Source: Nocardiopsis sp. FIRDI 009 (lineage in GTDB: Bacteria; Actinomycetota; Actinomycetes; Streptosporangiales; Streptosporangiaceae). Taken from it: a stretch of DNA of 64,000 nucleotides. This document shows, in pieces, positions 51,704-60,284 of the stretch; positions within the stretch are counted from its first letter, which is position 1, and the number at the start of each line of letters is the position of its first letter. The notes beneath the pieces are model-generated. The model saw only the letters and a list, made by a program, of their open reading frames with translations. It ran no database searches and was not told where the DNA came from. The stretch spans positions 350,173 through 414,172 of the forward strand of contig NZ_QPNC01000019.1 in assembly GCF_003386285.1 (NCBI RefSeq), written 5' to 3'. A program made the translations under genes and the position numbers.

Positions 51704-52678
51704 TCAGACCACCTGGAGGTCCACCGACCCGCTGACCGTGTTGACGTCGATGCGCGCCCCGGCGTCGGGGGAGGTGTCCACACCGATGTCACGCCCCGCC
51801 GACGTCGACTCCCCGGTCACCGTGTAAGAGCCCTCCGGGACCCGCAACCGGACCGAACCGCTGGTGGAGTCCACCGACAGCAGCGTGAAGGGCTCGTCGG
51901 TGACCACCTCGACACCGCCCGAGGTCGTCGACACCTCAGCCGACTCAAAACCCCCGCCCACGGCGACGGACCCGCTGGTGGAGGCCGCCTCCACCACCCG
52001 CGCGGCGAAACCCGACACGTCCACGCCGCCGGAGACCGACTCCGCGCTCAGCGCCTCCCCCGCACCGGAGGCCGTGATACCGCCCGAGGTGGTCCGGGCC
52101 GCGACCGCACCCTCCACCCCCGACAGCTCCACGGCACCCGAGGTCGAGGAGGCCGCCACGTCACCGACGTTGCCGCGCACCACCACGGCACCGCTGGTGC
52201 TCGACAGATCCAGCGTGCCGTTGACGTTCTCCACCCGGACCCGGCCGCTGACGGTGCTCACCGTCACCTCGGTCCCCTCCGGCACGGTCACGTCGTAGTC
52301 CACCGCGCAGTCACCGCCCAGGAACCACAGGCCCTCGCACTCGGCCGCGACGAGGGTGCCGCCGTCCTCCTCCGCCACGTCCTCCTCCGGCTCCTGGAAC
52401 GGCCCCGCCCGCAGCGTCCGGTCCAGTACCAGCTCGTCCGCGCCGGCCCTGACGGTCACCTCACCCGCGGTGTCGTTCTCGATCGTCAGGAACGCGGTCT
52501 GGGCGAAGGAGTCCAGGCGCCGGTCACGGTCCACGGTCACGCTGGCCAGGACCGAGACCACCGTGACCCCGATCAGCACCACCACGAGCACGGCGCCCAG
52601 CAGCATCCACGGCCCCGCGCGGAACCCGCCCGGCTCCTTGCTCGACGAGGCGTACAGGCCCCGCGCCTTGAATGTCAC
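51704..52678 (-). CDS. DUF4097 beta-repeat membrane-anchored protein
   Basis: A 324-aa protein with an N-terminal cytosolic part, one membrane helix (WMLLGAVLVVVLIGVTVVSVLA, about 24-45) and a long extracellular right-handed beta-helix of repeats such as VTVSTVSGRV, LDLSSTSGAVVV, VAASSTSGAVEL, VEVSTTSGGVEVV and LSVDSTSGSVRLR. DUF4097 proteins are predicted surface or cell-envelope sensors/adhesins with no proven role. It is 48 nt after the response regulator and is probably in the same operon as that two-component system. Confidence 0.88.
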   Translation of the reverse strand: MTFKARGLYASSSKEPGGFRAGPWMLLGAVLVVVLIGVTVVSVLASVTVDRDRRLDSFAQTAFLTIENDTAGEVTVRAGADELVLDRTLRAGPFQEPEEDVAEEDGGTLVAAECEGLWFLGGDCAVDYDVTVPEGTEVTVSTVSGRVRVENVNGTLDLSSTSGAVVVRGNVGDVAASSTSGAVELSGVEGAVAARTTSGGITASGAGEALSAESVSGGVDVSGFAARVVEAASTSGSVAVGGGFESAEVSTTSGGVEVVTDEPFTLLSVDSTSGSVRLRVPEGSYTVTGESTSAGRDIGVDTSPDAGARIDVNTVSGSVDLQVV

Positions 52679-52726
52679 GTCGTCTCCTCTCCGGGGAGGG
52701 CCCGCGCCCTCCTCCGTGTCCTGGCC

Positions 52727-53422
52727 TCAGATCCGTTCGCCGCCGCGCAGATACCGCAGGACCGCCTGGACCCGGCGGTGGTCGTGGTCGTCCTGGCCCA
52801 GATCGAGCTTGGTGAAGATCGACCTGATGTGTTTTTCGACCGCGCGTTCGGTGACGGTCAGCCGCGCCGCGATCCCCGCGTTGTTGAGCCCCTCCGCCAT
52901 CACCCCCAGCACCTCGGCCTCCCGGGGGGTGAGCCGCTCCAGGGCGCTGTCGCGGCGGCGGCTGAGCAGCTGGGCGACCACCTCCGGGTCGATGGCCGCT
53001 CCCCCGTCCGCCACCCGGCGCAGAACGTCCACGAACTCCTCGATGTCGGCGACCCGGTCCTTGAGCAGGTAGCCGACCCGGGTGGCGCCCCCGCCCAGCA
53101 GGTCGGCCGCGTACCGGCTGACCACGTGCTGCGACAGCAGCAGCACCGCCACGTCCGGATACTCCCGGCGGATGCGCACCCCCGCCTCGATGCCCTCCTC
53201 GGAGTGGGTGGGCGGCATGCGGATGTCCACCAGGCACAGGTCGACGTCGGGATGGGCCGCCACCGAGGCGAGCAGCGCGTCGGCGTCACCGACCTGGTCG
53301 ACCACCTCCACCTCCGCGTCCTCCAGCAACCGGGCCATACCGCTGCGCAGCAGCACCGAGTCCTCGGCGATGATGACCCGCGGACCCCTCCGGGGCCCGT
53401 CCGTACTCGACGTGCCGTGCAC
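52727..53422 (-). CDS. NarL/FixJ-family response regulator
   Basis: A 231-aa two-domain regulator. The receiver starts PRVIIAEDSVLLRSGMARLLE, with phospho-acceptor Asp66 (VDLCLVDIRMPP) and Lys in GYLLKDRVADI. The LuxR-type helix-turn-helix is LTPREAEVLGVMAEGLNNAGIAARLTVTERAVEKHIRSIFTKLDL. The GTG at 53422 has GGGAGG 7 nt upstream and lies 2 nt after the kinase stop; the ATG at 53437 would overlap it. Phosphorylated by the histidine kinase encoded immediately upstream. Confidence 0.93.
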   Translation of the reverse strand: MHGTSSTDGPRRGPRVIIAEDSVLLRSGMARLLEDAEVEVVDQVGDADALLASVAAHPDVDLCLVDIRMPPTHSEEGIEAGVRIRREYPDVAVLLLSQHVVSRYAADLLGGGATRVGYLLKDRVADIEEFVDVLRRVADGGAAIDPEVVAQLLSRRRDSALERLTPREAEVLGVMAEGLNNAGIAARLTVTERAVEKHIRSIFTKLDLGQDDHDHRRVQAVLRYLRGGERI

Positions 53423-53424
53423 GT

Positions 53425-54822
53425 TCACGCCTCCCATGGGATGTCGGCGGTCAGGGTGGTCCCCCCGCCGGTCGGACTGTGGACGGTCAGGGTTCCGTCG
53501 ACGGCGTCCACCCGGTCCCACAACCCGTACAGGCCGGTTCCGGCCTCGGGGTCGGCGCCGCCGGAGCCGTCGTCGGTGACGGTGACCCGCAGCAGGGACC
53601 CGCCCCGGGCCGCCGGATCGCACACCCGCCGGGCACGCACGGCGACCCGGCCCGCCGAGGCGTGTTTGGCCACGTTGGTCAGTGCCTCGCACACCACGTA
53701 GTAGGCCACCCCCTCGGCCCGGGCCGAGGGGCGCTCCGTCAGCTCCACGTCGACCTCGACCGGAACCGGTGACCGCCCCGCGGCCACCGGCAGGGCCGAG
53801 GGCAGACCGTGGTCGGTGAGCACACGGGGATGCAGACCCCGGGCCACCTGCCGCAGCTCTTCCAGGACCTCCTTGGACTCGCGCTGGGCCTCGGTGATCA
53901 GCGCCAGGGCGCGGTCGGGGTCGCGCGCCCACTGGGTGCGGGCGCGGGTCAGGGTCATGGAGAGCGCGAGCAGCCGCTGCTGGGCGCCGTCGTGCAGGTC
54001 CCGTTCGATCCGCCGCCGCTCGGCCTCGGCCGCGTCGACCATGCGCAGCCGGCTGTCCTGGACGTGCATCAGGCGGCGCAGGACCCGCACCTCGGGCGCG
54101 TCCAGGTGCACGGCACGGTACAGCATGACCTCCGTGGCCACCAGGTACGGCGCCAGTCGCAGGCCGACCAGGGCCGCCAGCGGCCCGACCGCGACCAACC
54201 CCAGCAGCCCGACCACCTCCCCGGCCGACCCCAGGACCAGCGCGTACATCACCCCCAGGAGCGCGCCCGCCGCCCCGGCGCCGCCGCACACCACCAAGGC
54301 CACCACCAGCACCCCCGCCAGCAGGGCGTGCGCACCGGACAGGACACTGCGCCCCACCCCCGTCCAGGCGTCGCGGCCGAACAGGAGCCCCACCACCCGC
54401 CCGGGGCCGCCGCCGGGCGGCAGGGGGGCGGGCGGGCCGGTCTCCACGATCCCGAACACCGATCCCAGACGGCCGCGCTGCACCCGGCACGCCATCCGGG
54501 CCAGCGGGGGCGCCGTGACCGCCACCAGGACGGCGAGCGGCACGGCCAGGAGCGCACGGGTGGGGGCGACCGGAGAGGGGCCGGGCAGCCAGGGCAGGAT
54601 GAGGACGAGGCCGATCCAGGTGGCCGCCAGCACGAGCACCAGCCCCGGCAGCAGGTAGAGCGGGGCGAGTGTGAGGGACGTCATCAGGTGCAGCACCGCG
54701 ACCAGTCGCACCCGCCAGGTCGTCCCGTAGGCTTCGGCGGCACGGGACAGGTTCGTCAACGCGGACACCAGGGGATCACCCTGGCCGTCCGTGGCGGTAG
54801 TGGGAATGTCGCGGCCGGTCAC
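53425..54822 (-). CDS. Two-component sensor histidine kinase (HisKA_3, NarX-like)
   Basis: A 465-aa kinase. About six hydrophobic helices fill residues 35-235. The dimerisation/phosphoacceptor motif RRRIERDLHDGAQQRLLALSMTL has His277. The HATPase domain has CEALTNVAKHAS (N-box) and TDDGSGGADPEAGTGLYGLWDRVDAVDGTLTVHSPTGGGTTLTADIP. It lacks an extracellular sensor domain, so it may sense via the membrane, like LiaS-type envelope-stress kinases. It precedes the response regulator (2 nt gap) and DUF4097 gene. Start GTG at 54822. Confidence 0.92.
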   Translation of the reverse strand: MTGRDIPTTATDGQGDPLVSALTNLSRAAEAYGTTWRVRLVAVLHLMTSLTLAPLYLLPGLVLVLAATWIGLVLILPWLPGPSPVAPTRALLAVPLAVLVAVTAPPLARMACRVQRGRLGSVFGIVETGPPAPLPPGGGPGRVVGLLFGRDAWTGVGRSVLSGAHALLAGVLVVALVVCGGAGAAGALLGVMYALVLGSAGEVVGLLGLVAVGPLAALVGLRLAPYLVATEVMLYRAVHLDAPEVRVLRRLMHVQDSRLRMVDAAEAERRRIERDLHDGAQQRLLALSMTLTRARTQWARDPDRALALITEAQRESKEVLEELRQVARGLHPRVLTDHGLPSALPVAAGRSPVPVEVDVELTERPSARAEGVAYYVVCEALTNVAKHASAGRVAVRARRVCDPAARGGSLLRVTVTDDGSGGADPEAGTGLYGLWDRVDAVDGTLTVHSPTGGGTTLTADIPWEA

Positions 54823-54921
54823 GGCACCAAACGTAGTGATCGCGGCCCGCGCGCGGCCAGGCCGTCAGCACGTGGAGTCGCGGTGGTGGCAGCACCACCG
54901 GGAGGGGGAGGAGCGTCCGGT

Positions 54922-55647
54922 ATGGCTCGCGTTCGGGTGCGGCCGGTCCTGGCCGAGGTGGGACGGATCAACATGCTGTTCCGTCTGGAGCAGGAGGCTC
55001 CGGGGCCGCACTGGCGCGCCCTGGACGGGTCGGGGGTCTGCGAAGGGGTGCTCGCCGCGGAGGTGGACCGGGTGCGTGCCCGGCTCGCGGAGATGTCGGG
55101 CCAGGGTCCCGAGGACGTGGAGTGGCGGGTGTCGGCGTCGATCCTCCACCAGGGGCTGGCCACGCGGCTGCTCTCCCCCGTGCTGGCCGCCGGTCTGTGC
55201 CACGGCGTCCTGCTCGACGCGGCGCGTTTCCACCACGACCCCGGGCGCGAGGGGCCGGTGGTGCTGCGCACGGCGCAGGAGTACGCCGAGACCGCCCCCG
55301 TCGGGGAACTGGCCGACTGGGTCGAGGAGACGGTCGTCACCGGGGTGATGGGCCGCATCGCCCGGGCCCTGTCCGGGGTCGGCAGGGTCGCGCCCGGACT
55401 GTTGCGCGGCAACACCGCGGCGGCCCTGGCCGGAGCGGTCCGGGCGTTGGGCGCCGACCGCCCCGGTGTGCGGTCGGCGGCCGAGGATCTGGCGCGCACC
55501 CTCCTGGCCCGCCCCCCGCTGGCCGGGACCGGCGGGTACACCGGCACGGACGCGCAGGGTCTGGCGGTGTTCCGGCGCACCACGTGCTGCCTGTACTACC
55601 GGCTGCCCGGGTACGGGACGTGCGGCGACTGCGCCTTGGGCCCCTGA
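54922..55647 (+). CDS. FhuF-like (2Fe-2S) siderophore-iron reductase-type protein
   Basis: A 241-aa protein. The C-terminus RRTTCCLYYRLPGYGTCGDCALGP has the Cys-Cys...Cys-x2-Cys pattern that binds a [2Fe-2S] cluster in FhuF. The upstream helices (ASILHQGLATRLLSPVLAAGLCHGVLLD) match the FhuF family fold. It would reduce iron in hydroxamate-type siderophores inside the cell. GGAGGAGCGT precedes the ATG at 54922. A small hairpin CGGTGGTG-GCAG-CACCACCG (54881-54900) is in its leader. No iron box was recognised. Confidence 0.88.
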   Translation: MARVRVRPVLAEVGRINMLFRLEQEAPGPHWRALDGSGVCEGVLAAEVDRVRARLAEMSGQGPEDVEWRVSASILHQGLATRLLSPVLAAGLCHGVLLDAARFHHDPGREGPVVLRTAQEYAETAPVGELADWVEETVVTGVMGRIARALSGVGRVAPGLLRGNTAAALAGAVRALGADRPGVRSAAEDLARTLLARPPLAGTGGYTGTDAQGLAVFRRTTCCLYYRLPGYGTCGDCALGP

Positions 55648-55719
55648 ACGGAGCCTCGGGGCCAAGGACGCGAGCGGTCGGCGCGGCCGACTGCGGGAGC
55701 GGCACGGCCGCGGGGGCGG

Positions 55720-56193
55720 TCAGCGCCGGACGGTCAGCCGTGCCCGGGTGCGCTCGTGCGCGGTGGGCGGCAGGCTGTCCAGGACGTCGGCCAGTGAGAC
55801 CCCGGCGAGGCTGTCCCGCCAGGCCTGGTGGGCCTCCTCCATCCTTCGGGCCAGGACACAGGTGTCCTGGCAGTCCTCGGGCGGCAGCGCGCCGCGTCCC
55901 TGTTGGCGGATCTCCCGGCACACGTAGGGCGAGGAGGGGCCGTCGACGGCCTCGACGATCTGGAGGAGGGTGATGTCGCCGGTGGGCCGGGCGAGCCGGA
56001 ATCCGCCGCGCGGGCCCGTGGTGGCGTCCAGTACACCCGCCCTGACCAGCGCCTGGAGCTGTTTGGTCAGCGAGGGCGCCGGGATGTCGTAGTACTCCGC
56101 CAGCCGCGTCGCGGACGCGGTGGCCCCCGGTTCGAGCTGGGCCAGGGTCGTGGCGCAGTGCAACACCCACTCGGTACTCACAGGCAGCTTCAT
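55720..56193 (-). CDS. Rrf2-family Fe-S regulator, RsrR-like
   Basis: A 157-aa Rrf2 winged-helix protein (ASATRLAEYYDIPAPSLTKQLQALVRAGVLDATTGPRGGFRLARP). The N-terminus MKLPVSTEWVLHC contains Glu8, Trp9 and His12, the same residues used by RsrR of Streptomyces venezuelae for its unusual Cys/Glu/His-ligated [2Fe-2S] cluster and redox switch. Cys92, Cys108 and Cys112 are available as Cys ligands. GGAGGGC precedes the ATG at 56193. It is divergent from an NmrA-like gene across a strong dyad, the same arrangement in type as RsrR. Confidence 0.88.
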   Translation of the reverse strand: MKLPVSTEWVLHCATTLAQLEPGATASATRLAEYYDIPAPSLTKQLQALVRAGVLDATTGPRGGFRLARPTGDITLLQIVEAVDGPSSPYVCREIRQQGRGALPPEDCQDTCVLARRMEEAHQAWRDSLAGVSLADVLDSLPPTAHERTRARLTVRR

Positions 56194-56203
56194 GCCCTCC
56201 AGT

Positions 56204-56232
56204 CTATTAAAGATATTGCGGATCTTTAATAG
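56204..56232. promoter_or_regulatory. Rrf2 operator, 11-7-11 inverted repeat
   Basis: CTATTAAAGAT-ATTGCGG-ATCTTTAATAG is a perfect 11-bp inverted repeat with a 7-nt centre, beginning 11 nt upstream of the repressor start and 42 nt before the divergent NmrA-like start. TTAATAG recurs once more at 56234-56240, which may extend the site. Confidence 0.85.
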
Positions 56233-56273
56233 GCTTAATAGAGTGCGGGAAGCCGACACAAGGAGAGAACACC

Positions 56274-57035
56274 ATGCGGATCGCGGTCGCCGGAGCCACG
56301 GGCAACATCGGATCCCTCGCCACGCGGGCCCTGGAACGGGACGGACACCAGGTCGTGGGCATCAGCCGCTCCCAGGGCGTGGACCTGCTCACGGGGGACG
56401 GACTCGACCGGGCCCTGACCGGGGTCGACGCCGTCATCGACGCCACCAACACCACCGCCGCCGAGCGGTCGGCGGCGGTCGGGCAGCTGGGCGCCATGAC
56501 CCGCAACCTGCTCGCCGCCGAGGAGCGCGCGGGCGTGCGCCACCACGTGCTGCTCTCGATCGTGGGGATCCACCGCGTCGAGGGCAACCCGCACTACGCC
56601 GCCAAGCGGGAGCAGGAGCGCCTGGTCACCGAGGGGCGGGTGCCGTGGACGATCGTCCCGGCCACCCAGTTCCACGACTTCGCCGCCATGGTCGCCGGGT
56701 GGACCGAGAAGGACGGCGTCGCCACGGTCGCCCCGCTGCTCGTCCAACCCGTCGCGCCCGCCGACGTGGCCGACGTCCTGGTCGAGGTCGCCCTCGGCCA
56801 CCCGCTGGGGCGCCACGCCGACCTGGCCGGACCCGAGCCCCAGGACCTGGTCGACATGGCCCGACGCACCCACCAGGCACAGGGTCGCCAGGTCACGCTG
56901 GTGCCGACGTGGTCGGGCGCCTTCGACACGGAGATGGCCGGGAACGTCCTGCTGCCGGGGGAGGGGGCCCGGATCGCGCCGACCACGTTCGCCGACTGGC
57001 TCGCGGAGCTGCCGAAGACCGCGGAGAGGGCCTGA
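56274..57035 (+). CDS. NmrA/SDR-like NAD(P)-binding protein
   Basis: A 253-aa atypical short-chain dehydrogenase with the NAD(P) motif VAGATGNIGSLATRAL (residues 5-20), GHQVVGISRSQGVDL at the ribose strand and VDAVIDATNTT. It lacks the canonical YxxxK catalytic pair, having YAAKREQERLV instead, which still gives Tyr-x2-Lys-like spacing but in the NmrA style. LVTEGRVPWTIVPATQFHDF and ADVADVLVEVAL complete the fold. It may be a redox sensor or a reductase, induced by the divergent Rrf2 repressor. AGGAGAG precedes the ATG. Confidence 0.88.
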   Translation: MRIAVAGATGNIGSLATRALERDGHQVVGISRSQGVDLLTGDGLDRALTGVDAVIDATNTTAAERSAAVGQLGAMTRNLLAAEERAGVRHHVLLSIVGIHRVEGNPHYAAKREQERLVTEGRVPWTIVPATQFHDFAAMVAGWTEKDGVATVAPLLVQPVAPADVADVLVEVALGHPLGRHADLAGPEPQDLVDMARRTHQAQGRQVTLVPTWSGAFDTEMAGNVLLPGEGARIAPTTFADWLAELPKTAERA

Positions 57036-57050
57036 CCGCGACCCGAAACG

Positions 57051-57090
57051 CGCGGGTGCCGGGGGCGGACGTCCGCCCCCGGCACCCGCG
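57051..57090. terminator. 40-bp perfect palindrome, bidirectional terminator
   Basis: Two exactly complementary 20-bp arms (57051-57070 and 57071-57090, beginning CGCGGGTGCC) with no loop bases lie between convergent genes, ending 7 nt before the hydrolase stop. Confidence 0.85.
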
Positions 57091-57097
57091 CGGGAGG

Positions 57098-58081
57098 CTA
57101 GGCGGTGGCACCCCCCTCCACGTGGGCGAGGAAGTCCAGCAGCGCGGCGTTGACCTCCTCGGGGCGTTCCTGCTGCGTCCAGTGCCCGCACCCGGCCAGG
57201 GTGACGTTGGCGTGGACGCGCGGCGCGACCAGGTGCAGGTTCTCGCGCAGGAAGTCCACCCCCTTCAGTGACACCACCATGTCCTTGTCCCCGACCACGT
57301 ACAGGGCGGGCACGTCGACGGTGCGCCCCTGGAAGGCGGCCATGAGCTCGTGGTTGCGTTCGATGTTGCGGTACCAGCCGAGCGGACCGGTGAAGGCGTC
57401 GGGCCCCTGGTAGTCGCGCGCGAACGCGGCCACGTCCTCCTCGGTCAGCCAGTCGGGCAGGGCGTCCGGTTCGGGCATGGTGTCCAGCAGTCTCTGCCCC
57501 TGGGGGATGATCCAGGGCTGGGGCTCCTCGACCCGGGGGTTGTCCCCCGAGGCGTTGAACAGGATGCGGCGCAGCGTCGCGGCCGGGTCCCGGGCGAGCT
57601 CGGCGTCGGCCACACCGGGCTCCTGGAAGTAGATCTGGTAGAAGCCCTCGCCGTACAGGTCCCGGGTGACCGAGGGCGGGGGCATCATGGCCGGAGGCGC
57701 CGGGGGAACGCTGAGCCCCGCCACGCCGCGCACCAGGTCGGGGCGGAGCAGAGCGGTCGCCCACGCCACGGGCGCCCCCCAGTCGTGCCCGACCAGAACG
57801 GCGCCGGAGGCGCCCAGTTCGCGGATCAGCGCGGTGACGTCGCCGACGGTGTGCAGCAGGGTGTAGGCGTCCACGGACTTGGGCCTCTCACTGCGGGCGT
57901 ATCCGCGCTGGTCGGGGGCGACCACGTGGTATCCGGCCTCGGCCAGCGGAGCGAACTGGTGGCGCCAGGAGTACCAGCTCTCGGGGAAACCGTGCAGGAG
58001 CAGGACCAGCGGACCCTCCCCCTGTTCGGCGATGTGCAAGCGGACTCCGTTGACCTCGACGTCCCTGTGCCTGACGCTCAT
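57098..58081 (-). CDS. Epoxide-hydrolase-like alpha/beta hydrolase
   Basis: A 327-aa enzyme of the epoxide hydrolase/haloalkane dehalogenase branch. HGFPESWYSWRHQ (oxyanion hole) and GHDWGAPVAW with nucleophile Asp100 are diagnostic; the catalytic His is in GCGHWTQQERPEEV. The cap domain contains GPLGWYRNIERN, the Tyr that activates the epoxide. Hence it probably opens epoxides to diols. GAGGAG is 6 nt before the ATG. The gene is divergent from the methyltransferase gene. Confidence 0.9.
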   Translation of the reverse strand: MSVRHRDVEVNGVRLHIAEQGEGPLVLLLHGFPESWYSWRHQFAPLAEAGYHVVAPDQRGYARSERPKSVDAYTLLHTVGDVTALIRELGASGAVLVGHDWGAPVAWATALLRPDLVRGVAGLSVPPAPPAMMPPPSVTRDLYGEGFYQIYFQEPGVADAELARDPAATLRRILFNASGDNPRVEEPQPWIIPQGQRLLDTMPEPDALPDWLTEEDVAAFARDYQGPDAFTGPLGWYRNIERNHELMAAFQGRTVDVPALYVVGDKDMVVSLKGVDFLRENLHLVAPRVHANVTLAGCGHWTQQERPEEVNAALLDFLAHVEGGATA

Positions 58082-58206
58082 CGTTGGCTCCTCGCCGCGT
58101 TCGGGTGGGCCGCGGGTTCGGTCCGCCGGGGGGCGGTGGCGGCCTCACCGGGAGCATAGGGGAAGGGCCGCGGGCGCACGCGCGCGCTCCCCGACCGACA
58201 CGGGTA

Positions 58207-58239
58207 TCTCAAATAATGAGAATCAAATCTCAAAAAGAG
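58207..58239. promoter_or_regulatory. AT-rich promoter region with paired dyads
   Basis: In an otherwise GC-rich context, TCTCA-AATAA-TGAGA (58207-58221) is followed by TCTC-AAAAA-GAGA around 58228. Two short dyads with the same half-site 21 nt apart look like a repressor pair controlling the divergent hydrolase and methyltransferase genes. Confidence 0.5.
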
Positions 58240-58301
58240 AGACGACGGTGTAGGGTCCCTACCACAGGCACTCCACAGCGCCCCCAGGAAAGGGGAGGCC
58301 C

Positions 58302-59099
58302 ATGTCGCGCTACACCCACGGCCAACACCGCTCGGTCACCGACTCCTACCGCTGGCGCAACGCCGCCAACTCCACCGCCTACGCCCTGGACGAGATGGTC
58401 CCCGGGCGCTCCCTGCTGGACGTCGGTTGCGGACCCGGCACCATCACCGTCGACCTGGCCCAGCGCGTCGCCCCCGGACCCGTCACCGCCGTGGACTCCT
58501 CCGCCGAGGCCGTCGACCTGGCACGGGCCACCGCCCAGGAGGCGGGCCTGGACCACATCGACTTCCAGGTCCACGACGCCCACGACCTGAAACTGCCCGA
58601 CGACACCTTCGACGTCGTCCACGCCCACCAGGTCCTGCAACACGTCAGCGACCCCGTACGCGCCCTGGCCGAGATGCGCAGGGTCGCCCGCCCCGGAGGC
58701 GTGGTCGCCGTGTGCGACAGCGACTACTCCGGCATGTTCTGGTACCCCCGCCTGCCCGAACTGGACACGTGGATGTCCCTGTACCAGCGCGTCGCCCGCG
58801 CCAACGGAGGCGAACCCGACGCCGGACGCCACATGGTCGCCTGGGCGCACGCCGCCGGGTTCACCGACATCACCTACGTCTCCGAGACCTGGAACCACTC
58901 CTGCCCCGAACGCCGCCGGTGGTGGGGCTCCATGTGGGCCACGAGAATCCTGGAGTCCGACATGGGCCGCCAGGCGGTCGCCGAGGGATACGCCACCAGG
59001 AAGGACCTGGAGGACATCTCGGCGGGCTGGACCCGGTGGAGCCAGGACCCCGACGGCGTGTTCGTCATCCCGCGCGGCGCCCTGGTCTGCCGTCTCTGA
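58302..59099 (+). CDS. SAM-dependent methyltransferase
   Basis: A 265-aa class I methyltransferase with SLLDVGCGPGTITVDLAQRV (motif I, residues 34-53), AVDSSAEAVDLARATAQEAGLDHIDFQVHDAHDLKLPDDTFDVVHAHQVLQHVSDPVRALAEMRRVARPGGVVAVCD. It matches the UbiE/arsenite-methyltransferase-like group that contains many small-molecule enzymes. GGGGAGG precedes the ATG. The MarR-like gene follows 140 nt later on the same strand. Confidence 0.9.
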   Translation: MSRYTHGQHRSVTDSYRWRNAANSTAYALDEMVPGRSLLDVGCGPGTITVDLAQRVAPGPVTAVDSSAEAVDLARATAQEAGLDHIDFQVHDAHDLKLPDDTFDVVHAHQVLQHVSDPVRALAEMRRVARPGGVVAVCDSDYSGMFWYPRLPELDTWMSLYQRVARANGGEPDAGRHMVAWAHAAGFTDITYVSETWNHSCPERRRWWGSMWATRILESDMGRQAVAEGYATRKDLEDISAGWTRWSQDPDGVFVIPRGALVCRL

Positions 59100-59239
59100 A
59101 CCCCGCCCCGCCCACGGCACGGACGGGGGCGGAGGCGGGGGGCGGCGACACCGCGCACCGTCACTGGTCAGCACGGGTGGGCGGGAGATACCGTCGTCCT
59201 GACACCGCGCGGAGGCCACCGTCCACGCCTGGAGGACCC

Positions 59240-59647
59240 ATGTCCGACCTACCGATCGGCTACTGGCTCAAGCACCTGGACCGGCTGATCGAAAACGACT
59301 TCGACCGGGTGCTGTCCAGCGAGTCCCTGGGGCGGCGCCACTGGCAGGTGCTCACCTCCCTGCACAAGGAGCCCGGAACCGTCGCCGACCTGGACCGGCG
59401 CCTGGCCCCCTTCCTGGAGGAGGACGAGCCCACCGTCGCACCCGTGGTCGACCAGCTGCGCGCACGCGGGTGGGTGGAGGGGCAGCAGCCGCTGTCCCTG
59501 ACGGCCGCGGGCGAGACGGCGCACGAGGCCCTCTTCGAGAAGGTCAGCGACGCGCGCCGCCGCCTGGCCCAGGGCATCAGCGACCAGGAGTACCGCGCCA
59601 CGGTCGACGTGCTCGAACGCATGTCGGCCAACCTCGAACGCGGCTGA
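59240..59647 (+). CDS. MarR-family-like regulator
   Basis: A 135-aa winged-helix protein: IGYWLKHLDRLIENDFDRVLSSESLGRRHWQVLTSLHKEPGTVADLDRRLAPFLEEDEPTVAPVVDQLRARGWVEGQQPLSLTAAGE, then SDARRRLAQGISDQEYRATVDVLERMSANLE. This is the MarR fold, common in actinomycetes. GGAGG is 4 nt before the ATG at 59240. It may regulate the upstream methyltransferase. The long in-frame extension to 58427 is a shadow of that gene. Confidence 0.87.
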   Translation: MSDLPIGYWLKHLDRLIENDFDRVLSSESLGRRHWQVLTSLHKEPGTVADLDRRLAPFLEEDEPTVAPVVDQLRARGWVEGQQPLSLTAAGETAHEALFEKVSDARRRLAQGISDQEYRATVDVLERMSANLERG

Positions 59648-59705
59648 CCCCCACCCGCCCGCCCCGACGGGAGGCGCGGTGGGGGACCGGCGGGCGCGCC
59701 CGGGC

Positions 59706-60284
59706 TCAGTCCGCCTCGGCCGGCAGCTCGCGGGTGAGTTCGACGAAGGCCAGGTCGGAGCGCTTGGGCAGACCGAACGACGCGTCACCGTAGGGGAAGG
59801 GGATGGTCCGGCCCGTGTTGGTGTACCCACGCCGCTCATACCAGGCGATCAGGTCGGAGCGCTGCTTGAGCACCTTCATCCGCATCAGACGGCACCCCCA
59901 CGTCCGCGCGGCGATACGCTCGGCCTCCGCGAGCACACGCCGACCCAGCCCCGACCCCTGGGCCGTGGGCCGCACCGAGAACATCCCGAAGTAGGCGCCG
60001 CCGGTCCCCCTCTGGAGCTCACAGCAGGCCACCAGCTCCCCGCCGGACTCGGCCACCAGCACGAGCGTGTTCGTGCGGGCCAGCAGCGCGCCCATGACGT
60101 CCTCGTCCACCCGCTGGCCGTCGAGCAGGTCCGCCTCGGTCGTCCACCCCCGCCGCGAGACGTCACCCCGATAGCAGGAGTTGACCAACTCCACCAGAGC
60201 GGGGACGTCATCGGGCACGGCCGCACGGTAACGCAGCTCCGACCCGCCCCGCCCCACTGCGTCATCGGTCTCAGTGGTGGTCAC
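59706..60284 (-). CDS. GNAT-family N-acetyltransferase
   Basis: A 192-aa acetyltransferase. RYRAAVPDDVPALVELVNSCY is the N-terminal GNAT strand-helix, MFSVRPTAQGSGLGRRVLAEAERIA holds the CoA pyrophosphate loop QGSGLG and LIAWYERRGYTNTGRTIPF the C-terminal motif B. The acceptor is unknown. GGGGAGG precedes the GTG at 60284. It converges on the MarR-like gene with a weak hairpin between. Confidence 0.92.
   Translation of the reverse strand: MTTTETDDAVGRGGSELRYRAAVPDDVPALVELVNSCYRGDVSRRGWTTEADLLDGQRVDEDVMGALLARTNTLVLVAESGGELVACCELQRGTGGAYFGMFSVRPTAQGSGLGRRVLAEAERIAARTWGCRLMRMKVLKQRSDLIAWYERRGYTNTGRTIPFPYGDASFGLPKRSDLAFVELTRELPAEAD

Noticed and set aside
53809..54921. A long N-terminal extension of the FhuF-like gene
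   Set aside because: It is antisense to the histidine kinase, Gln/His-rich, and the ATG at 54922 has its own ribosome site.
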